Made by a program: the position numbers and the translations under genes
Part shown: one piece after another, positions 6,402 to 10,401 of the stretch
Position numbering within the stretch: position 1 is the first letter of the stretch
Layout: each line of letters starts with the position of its first letter
Notes under the pieces: model-generated
Told to the model about the DNA's origin: nothing
The model's database searches: none
The model's input: the letters and a program-made list of their open reading frames with translations, nothing else
Assembly (NCBI GenBank): GCA_019310665.1
Contig: JAFDDW010000153.1
Coordinates: forward strand, 1 to 10,401
Origin: Deltaproteobacteria bacterium
GTDB lineage: Bacteria > Desulfobacterota > Desulfobacteria > Desulfobacterales > JAFDCJ01
Direction of reading: 5' to 3'
DNA: 10,401 nucleotides

Positions 6402-6414
6402 ACGTTGACAACGT
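6402..6414. repeat. 13-bp perfect palindrome, possible operator
   Basis: ACGTTG-A-CAACGT is a perfect 6+1+6 inverted repeat in the divergent region between the B12-binding gene and the thioredoxin-like gene. It contains TTGACA (6405-6410), which could be a -35 box for the rightward gene, although no good -10 follows at normal spacing. This is compatible with a repressor site but is not proof. Confidence 0.35.
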
Positions 6415-6490
6415 AAAAGGCACGATGATTGCGGCAATACCGTCCTTTTGAATTAAAACCGTTCTTGCTTGCCGAAGGTCACCGTCTAAT

Positions 6491-6841
6491 ATGACAGCTG
6501 AGGGCCCCAAAAAAATTTTGATCGAAGTGATGTATAAAGCGAGTTATTGTCTGCCTTGCGTTTACATGGATGAAGCCGTCCGCGAGGTGATGCCCAAATA
6601 CGCCCAATATGTTGATTACCAGCGTGTCGAATTTTTGAAAGGCGACGGTAAAAAAAGATTTCTGGAGCTTTCCCGCTCTTTGTTCGGGGAAGAAGGCGTT
6701 TACAAGCATCACCGCATAGCTCCCGTTCCCTCCTTATTTATCAACGGAGAACTCTTTTTTGATGCGATTCCCCCTAAATTTGAACTGGTTGAGGCTATTG
6801 AAGAAGTTCTTTTGGAAAAGGGTTATCTCGATAAACCATAG
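6491..6841 (+). CDS. Thioredoxin-fold redox protein (CLPC)
   Basis: A 116-residue protein with the thioredoxin topology: strand KKILIEVMY (7-15), then the redox motif C20-L-P-C23 followed by VYMDEAV of helix 1. A PVPSLFINGELFFDAIP segment near residue 78 carries the cis-proline and the last strands. No signal peptide is seen, so it should be cytoplasmic. It would act as a dithiol/disulfide carrier or protein reductase. It is clearly paralogous to the selenoprotein gene starting at 6997: shared (C/U)xPCVYM, (R/K)FxELS and PxPSxxIxGxLxF blocks, with an insertion of six residues here (near FGEEGVYKHH). The ATG has only a distant GAAGG upstream, so the start is moderately certain. The two paralogues are separated by a hairpin-forming repeat and are probably co-regulated. 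Confidence 0.8.
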   Translation: MTAEGPKKILIEVMYKASYCLPCVYMDEAVREVMPKYAQYVDYQRVEFLKGDGKKRFLELSRSLFGEEGVYKHHRIAPVPSLFINGELFFDAIPPKFELVEAIEEVLLEKGYLDKP

Positions 6842-6870
6842 TACGGACGAGCCGAAACCCAAAAAGATTA

Positions 6871-6950
6871 ATCACGAAAGCACGAAATGACGAAAACACG
6901 AAAAAAAGCCAAGAAAATTTCTTGTTTCCCAACTTTCGTGTTTTCGTGAT
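6871..6950. repeat. Hairpin-forming intergenic repeat (CACGAAA motif)
   Basis: The left part holds repeated xACGAAA units (6871-6903). The right part (6934-6950) is their complement. A perfect 14-bp stem forms between 6890-6903 and 6934-6947. The right arm can alternatively pair with 6871-6887 through 17 positions with one G-U wobble. A smaller 6+1+6 palindrome (6911-6923) sits in the loop. It lies between the two thioredoxin-like paralogues and could act as a terminator/attenuator, an mRNA stabiliser, or a member of a dispersed repeat family. Confidence 0.7.
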
Positions 6951-6996
6951 AAAAATATCTTTTCATAGTCAGAAAAACCCCGCTAAGGGCCTAACT

Positions 6997-7305
6997 ATGC
7001 ATACTCAAAAAATTCATTTAGAAGTATTTCACGAAGGCGAGCACTGAATCCCCTGTGTCTATATGACCCGTGTGGTCGAAGCGGTAGCACCGGAATTTAA
7101 AAAAAACCTGACCTGGAAAAAAGTGGTCACAAGGGATCCCGGTGGGGCCAGAAGGTTCAAAGAATTATCCAAAGCTCTGGGAAAGCTTTTACCCATACCT
7201 TCCATCGTCATCGAAGGCAAACTGGTATTTGAAACAACTCCCGGCGTAGAAGTGCTAAGATCCTGTATCGACAAAATTATTAAAAATATGTCTGACCCCT
7301 CCTAA
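6997..7305 (+). CDS. Probable selenoprotein: thioredoxin-fold protein with UxxC motif (in-frame TGA read as Sec)
   Basis: Read from the ATG at 6997 through the TGA at 7045-7047 to the TAA at 7303-7305, this gives 102 residues. The redox site is U17-I-P-C20 followed by VYM. The paralogue ending at 6841 has C-L-P-C-V-Y-M at the aligned place, so the TGA sits exactly on the attacking cysteine. The 16 residues before the TGA also align (KIxLEV-type first strand), which shows the true gene starts well upstream of the next in-frame ATG at 7063. After the TGA the frame stays open with intact helices and a PIPSIVIEGKLVF cis-proline strand. AAGGG (6985-6989) lies seven bases before the ATG. A stem with a GU-containing loop follows the TGA at a distance typical for bacterial SECIS elements. 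UxxC thioredoxin-like selenoproteins are known in anaerobes. A simple nonsense mutation is the alternative. Confidence 0.8.
7045..7077 (+). promoter_or_regulatory. Candidate bacterial SECIS element with the Sec UGA codon
   Basis: UGA at 7045-7047 is followed by a stem GACC (7065-7068) / GGUC (7074-7077) closing a five-base loop CGUGU with a GU. A U-G pair (7064/7078) can extend it. The loop begins 21 bases after the UGA. Bacterial SECIS hairpins recognised by SelB lie directly downstream of the UGA inside the coding region and carry a G, often GU, in the apical loop at about this distance. The stem is short and I could not fold it computationally. Confidence 0.5.
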
Positions 7306-7307
7306 CC

Positions 7308-7325
7308 CGGATTCACCTGAGTCCG
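7308..7325 (+). terminator. Hairpin just after the selenoprotein stop, possible weak terminator
   Basis: Two bases after the TAA, CGGATTC (7308-7314) pairs with GAGTCCG (7319-7325) around a four-base loop ACCT, giving seven base pairs with one G-U wobble. No U-run follows, so it is not a canonical intrinsic terminator. The placement between convergent genes is nevertheless suggestive. Confidence 0.3.
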
Positions 7326-7420
7326 CAATCCCAAATCTAAAATCTAAATTCCGCCACAGTTCATCACCGGTAAAAAATTTTGTCTCAAGCGGATGGTATT
7401 TATGACAACCGGTATAATCC

Positions 7421-7954
7421 CTATTTCTCTATGCCGACCCTGGCGCGGACACCGATCTGGTAATAATGCTTGATATCCTTCATTTCGGTGACCAGATCTG
7501 CCATCTCGATGATCCGGGGAGAAGCCCCCCGCCCTGTGATAACAAGTTCCTTATCATACGGTTTGTTAATAATTATTTTAAGTAGATCCTGGACCGCGAA
7601 AAGTCCCAACATCACTGCCACGTTGGCTTCTTCCATGATGATGATGTTATATTCATCCGAAACCATGACGGACTTTACCCTTTCAAGCCCCTCTTGAGCG
7701 GCCTTGATGTCTTCCGGTGTCGGTTTGCCGTTAGTAAAACGTCCGAGTCCAAACTGCTCCACGGTAATCAAATCGGAAAACCGCTTTAAGGCTTTAATTT
7801 CGCTGTAATCGCCCATTTTGATAAACTGGCCGATAAACACTTTTAAACCGGCACCTGCCGCCCGGATAGCCAATCCGATGGCGGCCGTGGTTTTCCCCTT
7901 GCCATTGCCCGTGTAAACTTGCGTATATCCTTTCTTACTCCTTTTGCTCCCCAT
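7421..7954 (-). CDS. cobO: Corrinoid adenosyltransferase CobO/BtuR
   Basis: A 177-residue protein from the ATG at 7954. The P-loop GNGKGKTT (16-23) preceded by YTQVYT, the AAGAGLKVFIGQFIKMGDYSE segment, EQFGLGRF, the acidic IIIMEEANVA strand and the closing VTEMKDIKHYYQ(I)GVRARVGIE are the family's hallmarks. CobO transfers the 5'-deoxyadenosyl group of ATP to cob(I)alamin or cob(I)inamide, making the coenzyme form used by adenosylcobamide-dependent mutases. It needs the corrinoid reduced to Co(I), which a flavin or thiol system must supply. An in-frame extension up to 8131 overlaps the upstream flavin oxidoreductase gene by about 150 bases and lacks family similarity, so I chose the internal ATG, 29 bases after that gene's stop. 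It is the last gene of the cbiR-oxidoreductase-cobO operon. Confidence 0.92.
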   Translation of the reverse strand: MGSKRSKKGYTQVYTGNGKGKTTAAIGLAIRAAGAGLKVFIGQFIKMGDYSEIKALKRFSDLITVEQFGLGRFTNGKPTPEDIKAAQEGLERVKSVMVSDEYNIIIMEEANVAVMLGLFAVQDLLKIIINKPYDKELVITGRGASPRIIEMADLVTEMKDIKHYYQIGVRARVGIEK

Positions 7955-7983
7955 ACGCTTTACCAGCCTCACTATTCTTGTTT

Positions 7984-9264
7984 TTACTTGTGTTTTTCTA
8001 AAAGATCGGCGATGGCCTGGGTTACTTTTTGATGGTCTTGCGTTCCTAAAGGAAATGACGGGCTCCGTTCCGATATCTGCCCATTTGAAACCATTTGAAT
8101 CTTTATAACCGGTATATAATTTAATGCCCAATCCTCAAGTCCAATTGAGATCTTATAGCTTGTGCCGGGTGGATGCGGGGGACTGGCCGGCACAATCTCG
8201 GATAGCTGCGGGAAAAATGTTTCGGCCTCTTCCGGCTCCAATGGCAGACAGGATATCCCTTCGCCTTTTTTGATGGGTTCAAAGCAATTGTCGCATGATA
8301 TGCAGGCGGCCTCTCGCCGGTCACCGGCTTTCCAGCGTTTAATCAGCCCGGGCTCCCGGATAAAGGGGCGGGACATTGATATATAATCAACAACCCCTTC
8401 TTCCACAAGTTCCCGGGCCACTTCGTAAGATCTGATCCCTCCCACCAGAATAAGGGGGACATGAATCTTTTCCCTAAAGACCCGGGCTTCAGAAAGAAAA
8501 TAGCCTTTGCTATCTTCAGAATCAATTTTGCTGCGCATGATGTTGGGATTGTTCAGGAGTCCTCCGCTGAGCTCAATCGCGTCGATCCCTGCCTTTTCGA
8601 GCATGCTTGCTACCAGGACCGAATCTTCCAGGGTAAGACCGTTTTCGACGAAATCCCGGCAATTGAGTTTCACCAGCACAGGGTAGTCCCGGCCCACTGC
8701 GTTTCGAATGGCATCAAGAACTTCTATAAGGGCCCTGCCCCGATCGGCGATTTTTCCGCCATAATCATCGGTGCGATCATTGTACCGGGGACAGAGCATT
8801 TGACTGAGGAAAAATCCATGGGCCGCGAAGATTTGAACCCCGTCAAACTCGGCCTTTCCGGCCCTTACCGCTGCCTGACCATAAGCTTCGGCCAGCTCTT
8901 GAAGATTCTGAGCAGACATCCCCCTGATTCTTGATTTTGATAGATAGGCACCACCGAAGCCGAGCTGCAAAACGATCTTGCTGCCGTGTTCATGAGCGGA
9001 TCGCGTCAGGTTTTGAAGTCCGGGAATAAGCGCGTCATGGTGAATACCGAGCTGTAGAGGAGAATGCTGACCGTCCTGACGAACATAGGTATGACCGGTA
9101 ATGATAAGACCCACCCCCCCGGTAGACAGATCGCTAATGAGATCAATCAATTGGGGGGTGCAACCGCCCTCATCCGTAGCCATTCCCTCCCAGGTGGCCG
9201 ACCGAATAAAACGGTTTGACAGGACCATTCCGTTTATTTCGCTTTTTTCAAATAAGGCATCCAT
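7984..9264 (-). CDS. Old Yellow Enzyme-family NAD(P)H:flavin oxidoreductase with C-terminal extension
   Basis: About 426 residues from the ATG at 9264; a TTG at 9270 overlapping the cbiR stop is an alternative start. GGAGG (9276-9280) serves either. Counting from the TTG, the FMN TIM barrel runs to about 320: LSNRFIRSATWEGMAT near 17-32, AAHGFFLSQMLCPRYNDRTD at 149-168, YGG, and VGGIRS (277-281). The usual substrate-anion-binding HxAH is FAAH here (F148, H151). A cluster C323-x2-C326-x2-C329-x11-C341 resembles the [4Fe-4S] site of the dienoyl-CoA reductase/TMADH branch, with one residue less in the second gap. Residues after about 350 form an extra module ending VSNGQISERSPSFPLGTQD and a last helix. 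The family reduces activated C=C bonds or other acceptors via FMN. Position between cbiR and cobO suggests a link to corrinoid metabolism, possibly electron supply; this is inference. Confidence 0.88.
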   Translation of the reverse strand: MDALFEKSEINGMVLSNRFIRSATWEGMATDEGGCTPQLIDLISDLSTGGVGLIITGHTYVRQDGQHSPLQLGIHHDALIPGLQNLTRSAHEHGSKIVLQLGFGGAYLSKSRIRGMSAQNLQELAEAYGQAAVRAGKAEFDGVQIFAAHGFFLSQMLCPRYNDRTDDYGGKIADRGRALIEVLDAIRNAVGRDYPVLVKLNCRDFVENGLTLEDSVLVASMLEKAGIDAIELSGGLLNNPNIMRSKIDSEDSKGYFLSEARVFREKIHVPLILVGGIRSYEVARELVEEGVVDYISMSRPFIREPGLIKRWKAGDRREAACISCDNCFEPIKKGEGISCLPLEPEEAETFFPQLSEIVPASPPHPPGTSYKISIGLEDWALNYIPVIKIQMVSNGQISERSPSFPLGTQDHQKVTQAIADLLEKHK

Positions 9265-9266
9265 AT

Positions 9267-10088
9267 TCAACTCTTCCTCCAGTGATTTTCAAGATATTTG
9301 AGGGAAGAATCCAGGTTTTCAAAGGAAAAGACTTCTATAGACACAACACCGGTAAATTTATTTAAAACCTGGAGCACTGCTTTAAATAATTTATCGGACA
9401 GCCGCTCCAGTGTCGTATGATCGCGGCCATTTTCAACACCGTGCAAATGAAGGACAGATGTTTTAGAGGCATATTTATTAAAGACCTCTAAAACATCATA
9501 GTCATATACCATAAGATGACCCAAGTCCAGGCAGATCCTCAAATCTAGATCAAGGACGATGTCTTCCAGTAGCTCCAGCGGATAATCCAGCGTCTCGATG
9601 GCGATGATATTTTGCTTTTCTACTGCGGACTTTATTTGGGTCAGATTTTGGTGGACCTTATCCCGCCATTTTTTAAGAATCTGCTCATCATAGGATTCCT
9701 CGCTATATGGGACGTGCAGCACCAGAGCCGAAGCCTCAAGTGGTCTCACCAGGTCTATTACCTGAATCATCGTATCCACTGCACGCTGTTGTCGTGCAGG
9801 ATTCCGGTCGCTTAGGGATACATCCGTCGGAAGGTGAACATTATAACTAAGATCGAATTCGGTGGCCAGGCGGCAAAGCTCTGCAATGATTTTCCTGGAA
9901 GGAAGAACATCCGTTCCCTGGCTTTCAAATAATAGTAGTTCGATTTCATCCAGATACGGTCCCAGCATTCTTACATTGGGAATGTAGTGATCCGGATAGA
10001 TGAAAGAGGTGGTGCAGATTTTGAAGGGAAACATGCCCTTGTAGGATTTAGTTAAGGAAGGATATTCAATTGGTTGCCGATTCATCAT
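9267..10088 (-). CDS. cbiR: CbiR-like cobamide-remodelling hydrolase (AP-endonuclease/xylose isomerase-like TIM barrel)
   Basis: A 273-residue protein of the AP endonuclease 2/sugar phosphate isomerase superfamily. The motif run is FKICTTSFIYPDHYIPNVRM near 22-41, DEIELLLFES (47-56), SYNVHLPTDVSL (81-92), LVLHVPYS (122-129), AIETLD (163-168), CLDLGHL (186-192), VLHLHGVENGRDH (212-224) and SIEVFS (250-255). This matches my recollection of CbiR, which cleaves the nucleotide loop of cobamides so that the lower ligand can be replaced. Likely metal ligands are H85, H125, E165, D188, H191 and E252. Location in one operon with cobO supports the call, since CbiR products need the corrinoid salvage route. 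The start is uncertain: no good Shine-Dalgarno precedes 10088, and Met19 is closer to the family N-terminus. Its stop overlaps or abuts the oxidoreductase start. A generic TIM-barrel isomerase is the alternative. Confidence 0.75.
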   Translation of the reverse strand: MMNRQPIEYPSLTKSYKGMFPFKICTTSFIYPDHYIPNVRMLGPYLDEIELLLFESQGTDVLPSRKIIAELCRLATEFDLSYNVHLPTDVSLSDRNPARQQRAVDTMIQVIDLVRPLEASALVLHVPYSEESYDEQILKKWRDKVHQNLTQIKSAVEKQNIIAIETLDYPLELLEDIVLDLDLRICLDLGHLMVYDYDVLEVFNKYASKTSVLHLHGVENGRDHTTLERLSDKLFKAVLQVLNKFTGVVSIEVFSFENLDSSLKYLENHWRKS

Positions 10089-10112
10089 TTGTTGCTATTG
10101 ATCCTAATTAAT

Positions 10113-10268
10113 AGGTTTCAGGTGTCAGCAATCCTTCAATTGAGGAATTGCGAATTTAGGAATTTAGGAATTTTTGGTAACAGGTCGATTGGGTTCATCG
10201 ATGCAATAATACCTCAATTCCTGAATCCCTTAATTCCTAAATCGTTGAATTCCTGACACCTGAAACCT
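10113..10268. repeat. 156-bp imperfect inverted-repeat element (MITE-like or palindromic intergenic repeat)
   Basis: Perfect 16-bp terminal arms: AGGTTTCAGGTGTCAG (10113-10128) and its exact complement CTGACACCTGAAACCT (10253-10268). The interior is rich in GGAATT/AATTCC units on the two sides, with further partial complementarity (for example CGAATTTAGGAATT against a right-half CGATTTAGGAATT). The whole can therefore fold into a long imperfect hairpin. A degenerate copy of the right end, ACACCCGAAACCT, recurs at 10303-10315. No transposase ORF is inside. It sits between the gene entering from the right and cbiR. Confidence 0.7.
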
Positions 10269-10282
10269 GCCTGCCCTCCGTA

Positions 10283-10293
10283 GCCCGAAGGGC
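10283..10293. repeat. Short GCCC-GAA-GGGC hairpin
   Basis: A perfect 4-bp GC stem with a GAA loop, followed on the plus strand by a G-rich run (10297-10302). It lies between the inverted-repeat element and a degenerate copy of its end, so it may be part of a composite repeat. It is also just beyond the stop of the gene at the right edge, but no U-tract marks it as a terminator. Confidence 0.3.
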
Positions 10294-10317
10294 GAAGGGG
10301 GGACACCCGAAACCTCA

Positions 10318-10401
10318 TTACAGTGCCACGCTCGCTCCCCAAACCACTAACAGCCATAAAAACGAAGCCAGCATCATGATATCACAGGCTTTTTTAATAT
10401 G
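10318..10401 (-). CDS. C-terminal fragment of a possible membrane protein (truncated by window edge)
   Basis: On the minus strand the frame is open from the window edge to the TAA at 10320-10318, giving 27 residues. The sequence starts with a short basic stretch (HIKKACD), then a hydrophobic segment of about 18-20 residues rich in Leu, Val, Trp and Ala, and stops right after it. This looks like a final transmembrane helix. It would be transcribed in the same direction as cbiR, upstream of the inverted-repeat element. Too little is visible to name a family, and chance is possible for so short a frame. Confidence 0.45.
   Translation of the reverse strand, partial: HIKKACDIMMLASFLWLLVVWGASVAL

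Noticed and set aside
7063..7305. An 80-residue protein starting at the ATG at 7063
   Set aside because: It would lack the first thioredoxin strand and the active-site residue. Homology to the paralogue extends upstream through the TGA to 6997, so this is the truncated form of the selenoprotein.
7955..8131. N-terminal extension of CobO by 59 residues
   Set aside because: It overlaps the flavin oxidoreductase gene by about 150 bases and has no CobO similarity. The internal ATG at 7954 gives the normal family length.
8461..8934. 157-codon open frame on the plus strand
   Set aside because: It is antisense to the well-supported flavin oxidoreductase barrel and matches no family, so it is a shadow frame. 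The same applies to the plus-strand frames at 4994-5706 opposite meaB and the minus-strand frame at 132-425 opposite the reductase.
10265..10330. Cobalamin riboswitch upstream of cbiR (ACCTGCC at 10265-10271 and CAGTGCCAC at 10320-10328 resemble B12-box and core elements)
   Set aside because: The first is part of the inverted-repeat arm and the second lies in the coding end of the right-edge gene. Order, strand and surrounding stems do not form a B12 riboswitch.

Overview
The window looks like a chromosomal segment from an anaerobic, corrinoid-rich bacterium, most likely a sulfate-reducing or related member of the Desulfobacterota. This is an inference. It rests on the combination of a glycine-cleavage-H-like protein, a CobW-family GTPase, a MeaB/B12-binding pair, cobamide adenosylation and remodelling genes, several small thioredoxin-fold proteins and a probable selenoprotein. 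No rRNA, tRNA, CRISPR array, IS transposase or phage gene was seen.

Layout. Bases 1-475 hold the 3' end of a thioredoxin-reductase-like flavoprotein (+). It converges on a GcvH-like lipoyl-carrier protein (673-1182, -). A divergent promoter region (1183-1433) leads to a + strand operon: a CobW-family GTPase, a CxxC thioredoxin-fold protein, and a TPR gene broken by an in-frame TAA. A - strand operon (6238 back to 3165) encodes a stand-alone B12-binding protein, the G-protein chaperone MeaB, a small zinc ribbon with an apparent frameshift, a pentapeptide-repeat protein, and an unknown protein with a Rossmann-like start and conserved-looking Cys motifs.

From 6491 rightward, two paralogous thioredoxin-like genes are separated by a hairpin-forming repeat. 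The first has CxxC. In the second, the aligned Cys codon is TGA, followed at suitable distance by a short stem with a GU-containing loop. It is therefore best read as a selenoprotein (U-x-x-C) starting at 6997, which a standard gene caller would truncate to start at 7063. Convergent to it is a - strand operon (10088 back to 7421): a CbiR-like cobamide-remodelling enzyme, an Old Yellow Enzyme-type flavin oxidoreductase with a C-terminal extension, and the corrinoid adenosyltransferase CobO. A 156-bp inverted-repeat element lies upstream of cbiR. The last 84 bases are the C-terminus of a membrane-protein-like gene running in from the right.

How the genes may work together (inference). CbiR and CobO remodel and adenosylate salvaged corrinoid. 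MeaB and the B12-binding protein load and protect an adenosylcobamide-dependent mutase whose large subunit is not in the window. CobW may act in metal or corrinoid delivery. The thioredoxin reductase, three thioredoxin-fold proteins (one Sec-containing) and the flavin oxidoreductase could provide low-potential thiol or flavin reduction. Whether that redox set serves the corrinoid machinery is untested. The strongest single observation is the unannotated selenocysteine.
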